Assembly (NCBI GenBank): GCA_021018815.1
Contig: JAITYX010000042.1
Location: 4,764,001-4,828,000, forward strand
Length of the DNA: 64,000 nt
Source: Talinum fruticosum
Taxonomy: Eukaryota; Streptophyta; Magnoliopsida; Caryophyllales; Talinaceae
Reading direction: 5' to 3'
Positions 24,791 to 38,046 of the stretch are shown here, in pieces. The number at the start of each line of letters is the position of its first letter. Position 1 is the first letter of the stretch. Under the pieces are notes generated by a model, which saw only the letters and a program-made list of their open reading frames with translations, did no database searches and was not told the origin of the DNA. The position numbers and the translations under genes were made by a program.

Positions 24791-25900
24791 TTTCAATCGG
24801 ATTGAAAGTAGCAAATGCGAGAAGTGCTGGTTGTTGACGTGGTTGATAACGATTGGGGCAACCGTCGCCGAGAATGCCCCGGAGCATGATAAATCGGCAA
24901 ACAACATTAGGACGAGAACCTAATATCCCTTGAGAACAGCTTAGTGCCTGCATGGGAGTAGTTAGTACAGGAAGTAGAAGGACCAAAAGTACAAGATAAT
25001 GACCCAACCGAATTACGAAATGCGGCACTGTAAGCACACTCCTAAGGGAGGCCTGATCGGAAGAATTGTTATGGTGGGAGGCTTGCTGATGGTTACGATT
25101 GTTGTTGCGATTCCGATTACGATTATTCCGACCCCCTCTTCCTTTATTGTAATGGCTAGAGTTTCCTTTCCCGGAGCTAGATGACCCCGAAGATGCACCC
25201 CGAATTGGAAGCATCACTCTTTGGTGCGAAGTAGGTGAGAGAAGGGAGGCGAATGCCCGATGCGTAGGGGATCACGGGCACGCCCAAAATTAAGTCGTTG
25301 CTCATAAAAGATAAGTTTGGAGTGCGAGATCATCAAAAGTGTGAACACCAGGAAGCAAAGAGTAGGCGAGTGACAAAGGTATGATACTCGAAGGGAGCCC
25401 AACGAGTAGTAAGCCGAATCGGTTCTAAGTCTCAGTAACGAGGGACTGAATAGCAGCAAGTGAATCGACTATATTCTTAATGGTTCGGAGATAATCATCC
25501 ATGGACTGATTTTCCTCCATTGAAACATGAGTAAGCATGCGTTTAAGGTTGAGAGCCCGAGCTAAACTAGCAAGTGTTAAACCGAGACTCTAAATGTTGC
25601 CGGATTTGGAGGGAACGAGGCAAGCTACGAACTTCACTCAAGGTTTCGGGGAAATAGTAGCAAAAATACAAGCACGCAACAACCGATCAACTAGTAACCA
25701 ATAAGAGTAATTAGGATTTACAACCAAATAACCCGGTCAACAACTAAGTGAGACGACGGTTGAGAAACGGAACCATCAAGCATACCACTAATCGATGCAT
25801 AATAGTGAAAGAGGAAAATTGCTTTCGCCAAGATAAATAATCGTCAACCGAACGAAGAATAATCGTAACATAATTAGTAATGTTTACCATCCAAAGAGAC
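24790..25900 (-). pseudogene. Copia gag remnant
   Basis: On the minus strand MVNITNYVTI and DDYLSWRKQF (about 25800-25890) match the start of copia gag (UBN2/retrotran_gag type). SMDDYLRTIKNI lies near 25480-25520. A basic Asn/Arg/Gly-rich stretch (about 25060-25200) follows, with no clear zinc knuckle. GC-rich leader sequence at 25880-26350 holds long open frames on both strands that are probably not coding. Confidence 0.75.
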
Positions 25901-26472
25901 GATGGAAGGGGCGGCGGACCACCCTGCGGCGACGGAGCAAAGGAGCCGGCGGTGATGTCGTCGGCGAGTACCGGAGGACGACCATGGCTAGCGGCGGCGG
26001 CGGTGAACGCAGCGACGCAAAGAAGGCGGAAGGCAGCGGCGGCATGTTCCAGCATGTAAGCACTAGGGAAAGACGCCGAAGGTGGCGGCAGGAGCCCGGC
26101 GTTCGACAGAGGAAGAGGCGGCGGCGGCGGGAAGGCAAGCCCCGAGGCGGAGGCAGCAAGAACGACGGAGGTCACACTGGGAGAAACCGAAACGAGGGCA
26201 GGCGCGGCGGGAGAAGAAAAGAGAAGGGACACGGCGAGGAGTGCACGGGGACGCACTGGTTGAAGGAGCGAGGTCGGTGGACCGGGACAACGGCGGTGGA
26301 AGCAGCAGAGTGGCCGGCGGTGAGTCGGGAAGAGCAGACCATTGAGGAGAGAGAAAACTAGGGTTAGGGTTTGTGGGTGGGTGCAACGAGTGAACGATGA
26401 GTCGTGAACAGTATTTTTTTTGGTGACAGAGGCGGCTGCTAGGGTTGCACTAAAATTTTAAATCGAGCCTTT

Positions 26473-26486
26473 GACTCGATACCATA
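26473..26486 (-). promoter_or_regulatory. Primer-binding site of copia element
   Basis: Directly inside the 5' LTR the minus strand reads TATGGTATCGAGTC. The TGGTATC core is the usual complement of the initiator tRNA-Met 3' end in copia elements. The following bases are mutated. Confidence 0.7.
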
Positions 26487-26610
26487 TGAAAGATATATGA
26501 CGAAATGACTAACCAATATGGGAGTCCGGCATTCTATATATATAGAAGATAATACGTGAAAAATAATTTACAATTATTTTATGTACAATAATATCTCTAA
26601 TACTCTATTA
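26487..26610 (-). repeat. 5' LTR of the copia element
   Basis: Right copy, 124 bp, partner of 21321-21443. A fragment of the same sequence recurs as a palindrome at 61637-61703. Confidence 0.9.
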
Positions 26611-29600
26611 TCTCCCAATTTGCTTGTTGTTCCAGAATCACCGGTGTATCTATTGCACCGATACCCTCTCTACTACTCGTATACTCATTTCTATCATCTC
26701 CGTGGTTTAATTTTATGCGTGTGTCATTATCATATTAAGTATTTAAACATTGATAAAAAATTAATTAAAAAATAAAAATATTAAGGTTAGATCAATGGAT
26801 TGTATTCCTAGCCTATATAATGTCCAATATTTTTGTAAGTTTTAATTTATTATTTTTTAAATAAATCTTTAAATATTTGATATTTGATATTTTTATTTTT
26901 TCCTTTAATTCTATAATTTATTAATTTTATGAATATATGTTCAATAAAAATATAAATGTTTGAAAAAAATATTATGAACTGCTTATCATAGTATGATTTG
27001 GTTAGAAATCAAAATAAGAGTAAAAAAGCTTACAAACCTTACATAAATAATTTAAAAAATTAACATGAATCGTTTCATAATGCACTTTATTATTTTTTAA
27101 AAAAATTATAGTTAATTATATGATGTATTGCATTTTATTTTTTTGTAGAGATTAATTAAAATCTAAAAAATTTGAAGAGATCAAACAAATAAAAGTATAC
27201 TTGAGTTTGAGTTTTTTCATAGTATTTTTTAAAAGCGAGTTATTATAGTAGTAACTTGAGACTTATTATTATATTATATTTGGATATAGTTTATTTTTCC
27301 TTTTAATTTTATAAGTTATAGTATTAAAACTTTAACCAAGGTTTATTAAAAAGAAAAAATTATTAGTTATTTAGATACTAAAAATGGTAAAAAAAACAAA
27401 TTGAAACAAAAGAATTACTCCACATTATTATAAAATCTAATATCAAATAATTAATATAAATTAATCATGCATATTATTTGATTGACATATGTCTTGATAT
27501 CATTGGTTAAACAGTTTTCTTTATATGTTTTTTTAATTATAAATTTTTTCAGCATTCTTTAATTAGGTACATCTAAATTGTATTTGTATGTATTTACATC
27601 ATTTATAGAACAAAACAAAATGAAGTATATATATCATCATTTTTTTCGAGCTCAACTATGTATATATCATCATCGATTAATATAGACAATGAACAATTCA
27701 TGCAAGTGTTGATTTTTGTTCTGGAAATAAATTATTTAATGAAATTAAAGAAATATCTAATTAATTCTAAGGAAATATAAATTTAAAAAATGCAAAGCCC
27801 CAATCTTAAAGGTGGAAACTAAAACATATTTTAGATGCATGAATTGGCTCAATGAATTAATAAATATATAAAGTTCAAAGTACCACTAATTAAAATCACA
27901 CTTTTCAATTATTAATATATTAATTTTGGAATACATAAATGGTTAATAAATTAAGAAAGGGTAGATTTTTATTAAGATATAATGTAGTAAGATGCACGAA
28001 TAATTTATACTCCGTACATAAATTTTACATGTTAATATTATATTAATAAATTTTAATGTAGTTAATAATTTGAACCTAAACACAATTAATGATGTTATCA
28101 AAATAAAAAACATACAACATATTTTCTCCGTTTTAAAATACCTGTCGTTTTAAGGTTATGAGTGAGTATCAAATAAACACTAAATTTATGGCAAAATTTG
28201 TGTTAAAAGATTAAGTTCCCCCAAGATTTTATTATAAGTGAAGAAAATCAATAAGAAAATAAGAGAAATAAAATAATTAATAAGGATAAAATTGATAAAT
28301 TAGTCATTAATACGTTATTGAAATTGTAAATTAATAAGTATTGTGAAACGAAAAAGTTAGTTAAAGTGACATGTATTTTAAAATGAAATGAGTAATCATT
28401 ATATGTGTCTAATCTCAATTGGTCATCTATATGATTGCTTAGTTAATTTTTGTCACGTATGATTGGGATTGACTTAATAAGATTTAATTAAATTAAATAA
28501 GATTACTATTCACATGATTTGATTACTAAATTAGTTGTAGAGCTTGTTCCTAATTAAAAACAACCTATAATACCAACAATATATTTTTTATATAGAAAGC
28601 GAAATTTCACTAATAAAAAGTCATACGTTATTTACAAAGATAATTTTCTAACAAAAATAAATTTAAAATATTAAAATAGATCTCTAATTTGACAAAATTA
28701 ATGGTAACTATACTTTTGTTCGGCTCTATACTTGTTGCATCGGTCCGGTTACAAACTGTGTTTTTCAATTTCAATATATCATTCCTGAACAACGATAATC
28801 TATCGTATAATTTCATAAAATAGATCTACGTGTGACATAATAGATCCAACCTAAAGGAAACATTATTTTAATCGAGCCACTCCCAATCAAAATCAATAAA
28901 ATTAATTGATAAAAATATAAAAAAATTATACATTTTAATCGAATCAACAACTCTAATAAAATTTTCATGTATTGGTAAGATAAATAGTCGAGAAACAAGA
29001 CTTTCGTAAGAAAAAGAGAAATCCTAATTATTACAGAAAATAAGTGAAACGCAAAACTCTCACAAGAAAGAGAAATTTAGATAAAAGGGCTATAATTGGA
29101 CCAATAACAACCCAACAATCTAAAAAAAAGTAAATACATAATTAGGAATTAAGAAAGAAGAAGCGAGAAAAGAGAATGAGGGGGCAGCTTAACAACCCGC
29201 AATATTTATTTTTGATGGAAAACCCTACGGTATTTAAAAACTCCAAAAAAATTAAAAATTTGATACCCAAAGAACAGCTTTAGAAACATCCCAAAAAATT
29301 TAAATAGAAATGAGGCGATTTAAATTTAAAGAACAGCTTTAGAAATAACAACCCAACAATCTAAAAAATTTTATAATTGTACTAAAAATTAATCATCCAA
29401 TTCACGAGCACGTTTTCTGAAAGTGTTTGAATATTGACAAATCTTGTAACTATTATGATGTTTTGGATTACAAATTTGGATGTCAACCAAAATGGAAACG
29501 TCCCAAAATTAGAAAAAATAAAAATGAGGAATAAAAAAAGAAAAATGATGCTAATAGAAACAGTCTCCCCAAACAAACATAATATATAATTATTATATAT

Positions 29601-29756
29601 TAAAAATTAGGTGGAGCTCCATACAAGTGACGGATTAGATAATATACTTATATGAATGTGACAATGTGTCAGCAATATTGTATTTCTGTACGCAATGCAT
29701 TTAATTATATTTTACATAATTAATTTATATAAAATTATATACCACATGTAGCAGGC
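26611..29756. other. AT-rich intergenic region
   Basis: The first 100 bases may continue the LINE ORF1 fragment interrupted by copia. Apart from a Stowaway-like MITE at 28126-28393 I see no gene. Short direct repeats such as AACAACCCAACAATCTAAAA (near 29105 and 29345) occur within 29100-29370. Confidence 0.6.
28126..28393 (+). mobile_element. Stowaway-like MITE, copy 1
   Basis: The left end CTCCGTTTTAAAATACCTGTC and the complement of the right end (CTCATTTCATTTTAAAATACATGTC) form diverged inverted repeats of the Stowaway type. The interior is AT-rich and non-coding. A second copy in the opposite orientation lies at 59632-59878, which confirms a dispersed family. Confidence 0.78.
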
Positions 29757-30430
29757 AAAGCAATGGATCACTTAATTGGGGATGTACAACAGGCAAAGCA
29801 ATGGGTGCAGCAGCAAAAGCAGTTCTCTACAAAAGCTAGTTATGCATTGTTTCTATCATACTGTGCGAAAGTCAAATGGTTAAAAACAGTATGGAAGAGT
29901 TGGGCTTGGGATAGACCTAAAATGACATTATGGTTAGCCTGTCAAAACTATCTACCCACTGCTAAATTGCTAACCAATAGAGGAGTAATAGTTGATAACC
30001 AGTGCTCGCTGTGTGGTGAGCTAGGACAGGACAATTGTGAACATTTTTCACCTGTCCATTCTCATCTCAAGTTTGAGGTGAAGTTTAGAAGTGGTCGAAG
30101 ATGAGGGTAAGGTGCTGGGGGCTGCAGAAGGAAGTTGCTGGTTCATAACAAGCTGCAAGGGGAACTCACACATAAATAAATGGATCAGAACTATCTTGGC
30201 AAGATCAGTCTACGAACTTTGGAGAGAGAGATGCCTAAGAAAATTTCAAGCGGATTGAGGCAGCGGTTGCAAAACGAATACTGTATGTGTGTAGTGTGAG
30301 AGCAAATGCATATGTTGTCAACCGGAAAGATCTTGTAGTTATGTAAACTCTCCCATTACTCTTATGTACATATCTTGAATACTCATTTTGAGAAAATTGA
30401 ATGATAATTATTTACCTTTTTTCAAAAAAA
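29757..30430 (+). pseudogene. LINE 3' fragment (zf-RVT domain)
   Basis: An open frame from 29763 encodes a segment typical of the zinc-binding region after plant LINE reverse transcriptase: KASYALFLSY, WDRPKMTLWLACQNYLPT, LLTNRG and CSLCGELGQDNCEH. In another frame it continues with ARSVYELWRERCLRKFQ. The 5' part is missing, as in most LINE copies. The end is marked by a TTTTTTCAAAAAAA run near 30417-30430. Confidence 0.8.
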
Positions 30431-31086
30431 TTATATATCATACATTAATTGATTGAATTGATCCAAAAATAAATTTATTTATATTAAAATATTACCTTTC
30501 TATAAATACATTAATATATCTTTTTATAATTTATAAAAGTTGAATAAAATCAATAGATAAATATTAATTTAAAATAAAAAATATATATTAAAATAAAAAA
30601 TAACTAAAGTTGTTAGATTACAAGATTATGACTAATAAATTTAAAGGTGAAATTATCTCCCAAAATTTTTCCAAAAATATAATTATGATGAGAGGCAGCC
30701 CTCGTGAGTCGTGACCATTTATTGATGAGAAATTTTGTGGTGATTAATAAATCATTTTAAAGTGATTTTTTAATTTCTTATTAATTAAAAGGGATAATTA
30801 AATCCAACCTGCTGGAGGGCGCCCACCACAACGCAATAATGATCATACTATCGAGACTAACAATATTCACGTGTTGAGAAACAAAAACACAAGATACCCT
30901 CGGGTTCCTGTCAATTAGCATGGCCTGGAAATATATTTTACGTACACGTAATTTTATTCTAATTATGTGTTTTTTCGTATAATCAAAAGTAGGTTAATTT
31001 TTGGGAGGGAAATGTATATTACGTATACGTAATTGTATTCCTCAAACTATGAGATGGCAGCTAGGGAAGGGGAAAATAATTAATTT

Positions 31087-32350
31087 TTGACTGATGCTTG
31101 GTGTCACGAATTTAGTCCGACTAATTTATTGCAAGTTGACCCTTCAACTCTGTTTGATCCGTATATTAAGGTTTGCGAATTTGTGTCTTCTTATAGAAAT
31201 TGTGATGAATCTAAGTTTTTACAGGTTTTGCTCGAGACCTCCCTTACGTTCCAATCTGTTCTCATCCTCCTTACGGAGATAGAGGATAAGTTTTATTGGG
31301 GACTTATTGGAAATGGTGAATTTTTATTAACTAAATATGTTATTTGGAAAGCTCATGATAATCTCTAGTCTGGACCAACCAGTTTGAAAATTTAAGTGGA
31401 TCTAGAACTTGGATATTATGCCTAAGATTAAAATTTTCTTATGGCAATTCTGTCATAATTTATTACCGACTAGAGGCAAACTTCTACATCGTGGCGTACA
31501 ATTGAATCCTATTTGTTCCACTTGTATGTCAAAAATCAAAGATATGGAATATCTTTTTGCTACTTGCCCCTTTGTAAGTCAAGTTTGGGATTTAACTATT
31601 CATCGGGGATGGATTCATCAACATCCCTTTTCTAACCCTCTTATTTCGATTAGAGATTCCTTGTACAACATTTTTGTTGATCGAGGGATGATATCTCTAG
31701 AATTGATATACTTTTCTGGAGCATCTCGAAATCTCATAATGACATTGTTTTTCAGAATGACATACCTAAACCCACAGGTTCACTCATCAAAGCAAAATAT
31801 AATTGGACGGAATGGCAATAGCATGTCAATTCATCTCACCACTTTTCATCATCCTCACTATCTCACTCGATCCATATATCTAAGCCCCCTTGTTTAATAA
31901 GGTGGGCTTCTCCCCAGTGGTTTCATTAAAATTAATTTCGACGACACTTTTCCGAGGCATGAGCAGTAGTAGGTGATGTTCTACGCGATTGGAAAGGAGG
32001 TCTCATTCAATCGGGTACTAGATTTATGTACTTGAGTTGTGTCCGAAGCCATGAATATGCGAGATGGTATTAAAGTAGCATTAGACGTAGGCTACACTCA
32101 TAAGTGGAGGACGACAATAAATTAGTTATTCGCGCGGTTTAGGGTACTATTAATGCCCTGTAGAGGATCTAGTCGCTAGTTCATGATATTATATTTATGT
32201 TTTCAATGTTCTCATGTAATTGCTTTAATCATGTTTTTAGAGAGGGAAATATGACAGCTGACTATATTGTCAAATTAGGATGTGTTATGAGGTCTAGAAT
32301 TACCTTTACATCCTCTCTTTCGCAAGAATTTTCTTATTTACTAACATATG
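31087..32350 (+). pseudogene. LINE 3' fragment (zf-RVT and RNase H remnants)
   Basis: Frames at 31087-31368 and 31409-31897 contain KFYWGLIGNGEFL and KYVIWKAH, then MPKIKIFLWQFCHNLLPTRG and CSTCMSKIKDMEYLF, typical of the zf-RVT domain. Downstream, FREGNMTADYIVKLG (about 32240-32280) matches the end of the RNase H domain of plant LINEs. Frameshifts separate the parts. The fragment lies directly upstream of pseudogene copy B, in the place where its first exons would be. Confidence 0.8.
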
Positions 32351-33608
32351 TATAACCCTTAAAAGAAGAGCTACCTAATATTCTTTGTACTTACCCTCTA
32401 AAAAATTAGCATTGCCTAGACACCCTGCAGCTGCAGTCGAAGGTATACATATTTGAGTAAATATATGCAGTGTATGAAATGTAAGGATAGTATAGAATTG
32501 AATTTTTTTGAACCGCAAAGATGTCCCTATTGATATCTCTTTTGACAACGTAGCAAACCATTATGTACTCGCTAATAAGGCATTGACAGATCCCTTGAGA
32601 TCTGCCTTCTCTAATATGACATGATAAAACAATATTGGGGAGAAAGAAGGGGAGGGGAGGAGAAGAGAGGTTACGTTGGGATCAGGAGCCCACTCAAACT
32701 GTTTTTTTATTAATATTGTCCAAAATATTTTCAATTTGTCGTTATTTACATTTTTTACTTTTATTTTCAAATCTTTTGTAAATCGATAAATTCTCATTTA
32801 ATTAAACGAGACAAATAAATTTTTTTATTAAGAATCTTGACCTAAACCAAATTCTATTAACTAATGGGTTAATTAAATACATGACACCATGTAATTAAAC
32901 ATGCTAAAAATCTATGTTTTGATCTATTTAATTTTGGGTTAGTAACCATATCGAGTCACCTTATTATTGAGCTCGGCTTTCAAAATTTTGAGTCAATAAC
33001 CATATCGAGCTAGCTCATTTGAACTCTAACTTTGAGTGAACTTCGACAATTAGGGAAAAGGAGGAGCATTTTGTGCTGGAGGTGATGTTGTTGCAGCGGT
33101 TCAAGCCATCTATAAAGGTACTCATCCCCATTTTAGTGTAAACTGCAAATGCAATCAAGTCTTTGAAGTCTGGTACCACAGGACAGTCAGAAAATACAGT
33201 CATTCTCATGGGATGTGCAACTGATTTCAATAAATACTTAATCTCTCCTATGAATTTCACCTTCAAGAATTTATTTACTATTTTGTTTTATAGGGGACAT
33301 GTCGGACTAAAAAAACATCCCACTAAATTAAGTATGTTATTTATCTTTTATGGATTAGTATGTAACTAATGTTTCAAATCTAATTTATGATAAATAGATA
33401 TATATTAAATTTTTAGAATTTAGAATCAAGACTGCTATGTCTGACCCCTCCCATACCCTACTAGGAATGACTAGAAAACTTCCAAGTGATGCAAGATCTG
33501 AAAATTGTGTATCTATTGGGTTTTAAGCATCTAAGGTTTAAAAAATTATAAAAAATATGATAAAAATAAGTAAATTTATAGAAGAAGAAATTTGAAAGAA
33601 TATTTTCA

Positions 33609-33905
33609 TTATTTTAGGACAATATACAAACGACTTTTTCTATTTAAAAATGCTACTGGACATTTATTATAAACAAACCTTTCCCACCCCTCTCTACCCA
33701 GTTGTGTTTTCCACCAACTAAAATTTATTGCAGAACCCACAAAGCGAAGCCCATTTGGCGTTTTCCTATCTCCCGGTGGTGTGTTGCTCACATACTCTAC
33801 CCGAATATATTTTTCAGCAACTAATAACCAGTTGTTGAACCCATCAAACTCCCATATATGTTTCCAGTTCTTCCCCCCTGGTGTGTAGTACACACAAGCA
33901 CACAC
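33609..33905 (-). other. Unrecognised 98-codon open frame in copy B intron
   Basis: Minus-strand frame with varied composition (WKHIWEFDGFNNWLLVAEKY, GLRFVGSAINFSWWK, LGREGWERF), less repetitive than chance AT-rich frames here. No family recognised. It lies between copy B exons at 33054 and 34371, so it could be a fragment of a mobile element. Confidence 0.25.
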
Positions 33906-36278
33906 CTCATTAACTCCCCCTCCCTCTTCCCCTCTAATTCATAGAGAAGCTAACTAAACTAAATACCTAATGCTCAAGCTTTAATCGTGTTAATGCTTGC
34001 CAAAAAGTCCAATCCCCTACTCTCTTTGCTACGAAATTAAATCCTCCATTGACCAACGGAAATGGAGTAAATGCCTTTGGTAACATTTTTCTTCGCCTAG
34101 GCCTAGGCATGCAATAACAACTTGCTCACCTTTCCTCTTTCTTTTCCTTAGATTTTTTTATCACACACCTAACAGTATCGAAGCAAACCCTGACAGTGTT
34201 AATTTTATCATGCTGTGCTACAGTTGGAATTTCATTTCATAGCTAATGATCATTCTATCAACTAGAACTAGGTTATCAGTTGTATATTATCAGAACCCTA
34301 ATCTCCAATTTAGTAGTAATTTTCTGAGGAAAGCAGTGTATGTTTTTGCGAATATGTGGTTCTGGGGCAGATTGGAGAACTGGTGCAGACTTCATGTCAA
34401 ACCAGTACTGCTTAAATTATGTGACGGCAACATATAAAAAGTCCAGGTAATTTATACGCGACTCTATAATTCTTTGACCCCATTTTCTCAAGGGCAAAAA
34501 AAAAAAAATCTAAAATAGTTTCTAATATTAATCGTGACTCTAAATATACATTTGAAGGTTTCAATTCTTAATGGAACTGTCATGGGAGGTGGAGTTGGTG
34601 CATCCATTCATGGTAGATTCCGCGTTGCTACTGAGAAAACGGTAATTCAAACGCTACACCAGTCTGTATCATGAATTTTTATTTTACATACGACAAATAT
34701 GTCCAAAGTTCAATTAGTGATAATCGATCTTTTATTTTCCGATTGTTCGCTTATATTTAAGCTATTTAATCATGTTGATAATAATTGCTTATAATTTTTA
34801 TTAAGGTAAATGTTCTTGGAAGATACTGTAAATAAACAAGAAAAACAGAAAAAATTTGTAAGAAAAATAAAAATGATATATTTAGGTGTGCAAAATGGGT
34901 TTTTGCAGGTCTTTGCAATGCCTGAAGCATCACGAGGACTTTTCCCAGATGTTGGTGCATCATATTTCTTGTCAAGGCTCCCTGGATTCTTTGGTAATGC
35001 TATATTTAAAAGCCTTTTTTTCTTTGTTTCACAAAGAGAGAGAAATGAAAAAAGAGAAAACTCTATTAAGAAATGCCAGTAAAAATTTTCTCACTCCTGT
35101 CAATTAATCAATGGTATTGAGTATTTTCTCTATGCTCTCCATGACAATATCATGATTATAATTTTTTCCCTCTATTTTTCCTTGAACCAAACACAAGAAA
35201 AAAAAAAATTCCTCTTAACTTTTTTCCTCATTACTTTTTTCCATTTAAATTTTCTTTACAACCTATTTTCTTAGAATCAAATAGAGCCTAAGTAATTGAA
35301 GACGTAAAAATTAAATCATTAAATTAAGCTCTCAAAGTCTCATCTCCCCAACTATAATTAAATGAATCGCTAAATCATACCCCCAACAAATCACAATTAC
35401 CTATACGTACAAGCCATATAATTTTGATTAGAAATTTCAAGTTAAGGACTAAATAATTTAAGATTTATGACTATAATTAAATTTAATAAGCCAACGTACA
35501 CCCAGTAATTGTCATATTAATATTTCACAAGGAGGATGACAATTTTTCACGAGGAGGAATTTTTTCCTCTAAAAGAAGTGGTGCCAATAAGACGGATTCA
35601 TCCCTACTTTAACCTAAAGCCTTGTTTGATAAAATTTGGGAGCTATATATATAATAATCTTACCTTTAAATTATACATATGTTATTTTTATTTTTATCTT
35701 TTTTTATACAAGAAATAATAAATCCCATGCAATTTGGAAAAATACCAAAATGACATCTCGAAACAAATATTAGGAAAAATTAGTCATTACTTTCTTGTTG
35801 CAATCTCCTAAGCCTCGTCTAGTATGTAATGAAGAAAAAATAAAGGGTGTGATCTAATCTAAGGCCACCCGCGAGTTTTAAATAATAAAATTTAATACAT
35901 TTCTGTGCAAAAAAATAAAATTATAAAGCAACTTTTCCTATATACATCATTAGCTTTTTTTTTTTAAAAAAAAAATAAATAATTCAGTAACGTTCTACAG
36001 ATTTATGATGTCAATAATGCAGATGATCTCCACAAGTAACTTAGGTCATTTAAAAATTATACATCATGTGTAAAATGTTTATAGATAAAATTTTGAAAGA
36101 AAAGGAGACTGGTATATAAAATATTTGAATTTGTCTCCTTGGAGGTGCCTAAGGTGACTCTACCTAGTTGATCAAGGAGTACATTCCGAATTACCTACGT
36201 CCAGAGCGATTATATAGTGTGTTTATCGAACTAATAACATTTAAAAGCGAATTATAAGTAGTGAACAATATTCATTTA

Positions 36279-38007
36279 GGCTCTGTTTGGACCTAGGAAA
36301 GTAGATTGGAAAGAAAATTTAGAGGAAAAAAATGAGAAGGAAAAAAGTTGAGAGAAACTTATTTTTTTCCGTTGTTTGGATTAGAGAAAAAACACAAGGA
36401 AAAAAATTGATTTTCCAACTAACATTTTTTCCATTGTTTGGAAATAGGAAAATTGATTGGAAAAATTAAAAAAACTAACCTAATGAGTTTCTAACTTCAT
36501 TAAACTATTGTATACAACCTCTCATACCAATAATGTAAATTAACCATGACTAAACTAATCACTTACAACATATGCTCTATAAACACCTTTGGATACCACA
36601 ATCTACCACTTAATTTGCCTTGTACTGAAACCAAGAGCCTGAAGCAAGTTATAAAAAGTGTGGGTCCAAGAACTGAAGAGATTGAGTTCCCCAGCCAAGT
36701 ACAGAGATGAATTTTGAGATTCACCTTTTCCGCAACGGCACCATGAAAATTGGCAGTGAAATCCCTCTATGGTTTCCATATTATCATTCTCCATTGGACC
36801 TTTCTCCTCACCTTCTCCACCTCCAAAATGACAGTTACCAAATCAGGATGATCAACTACGGAATGAAATCAACGAACCGCCGTCAGCAACAGAGAAGTCC
36901 AACCCCTCAACACCCAAATCTAGCTCTCCGATTGGTGCCTTTGTCAGCATCGCCCTCCAATATTCCAGGTAGCCACCTTCATTGTTGTGAATCGCACACA
37001 CTCATTGCTTTGTGTTGATTGAGGCTTTGATGGTATTCTAGCCTTCTTCAATGTCTTTATGATTCTAGCAATAGCAGATTTTTCTCATTATGACTCACCT
37101 TCAATCCCAAGATGCTACCAATACGAAGAGACTCCTTTGCAACCTCTTGTGTGTTGTCTAAAGTTTTGTTGGAGGTTTGAGGCTACTTTCATGAGAGATA
37201 GTACTGCTCTTTATAAAGGATTATAGTTTGATTTCATCACTTCGGTTAACGTGTTAAGAGGCAAGGAGGAAACTGCTCTACAGCCTCAAGCTCGCAACTA
37301 GTCAAATGCATATGGGAGATAGTACTGCAAGCAATCACAAGATGCATCCTCTTTAGTATCTTCTTGTCTAAATTGGCTAAATATCTCAATCATGCATCTA
37401 ACTACCTATATTCACTATATGTAAAACACCCACTTTAAATCCCAAACAAAACATAACCCACCTCATGAAGGATCCAAAACAAATATCTCAATTCCAAAAA
37501 TGGCCAAGTAAGAAGTCCAAACAGGCAGATTTTTCAGGTCTCTCTTAACCCCATCTATTCGCAAAGGAAACAAGAGGCTTATTACGTGAAAATGATTTAG
37601 CAGAAATTCCGATGTACATTCTAGTTCTGTCCTAACCCACGGACACTACCAGGAAAATTCACACAAGGACACACCGCAATGGAGAACGTAGAATAATTTC
37701 GGGTCTCAAGATACGTAAAGTGTCACATCTTTGGAATATCGAGCATTCAAGCACAAACAAGACGTTCTCATTTCTCAAGGATGAAAACAATACTTTTCAT
37801 CCACACAAAGTATAGATATCTACAGTAAATTGAACCAACCTAGATGGATAAATCCATTCAATCACAAATACACAACATCAAATTCCCACAAATTTACATA
37901 ATTTGTCCAAATGAACCCAAAAACGCTTGAATTCGTATTTAACTCTAAAACCCTAGTTTTCGACATATGAGAAGGGACGGGTTACTAGAGTGGGAGGAAG
38001 AGAGAGA

Positions 38008-38046
<39 letters not shown>

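Larger units (their letters stand above)
21321..26610 (-). mobile_element. Ty1-copia LTR retrotransposon, full-length but decayed
   Basis: Two near-identical terminal repeats of 123-124 bp enclose gag, protease, integrase, reverse transcriptase and RNase H remnants in copia order on the minus strand. Flanking 5-mers are TCTCG (left) and TCTCC (right), an imperfect target-site duplication. A tRNA-Met-type primer site and a purine tract lie inside the LTRs. Multiple stops and frameshifts break every domain. The LTRs are very short for copia, and on the element's own strand they begin TAATAG instead of TG but end in CTTTCA. Confidence 0.92.

Noticed and set aside
26000..26361. Plus-strand Arg/Gly-rich frames near the copia 5' end
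   Set aside because: Low-complexity leader of the element with overlapping frames on both strands; no domain.
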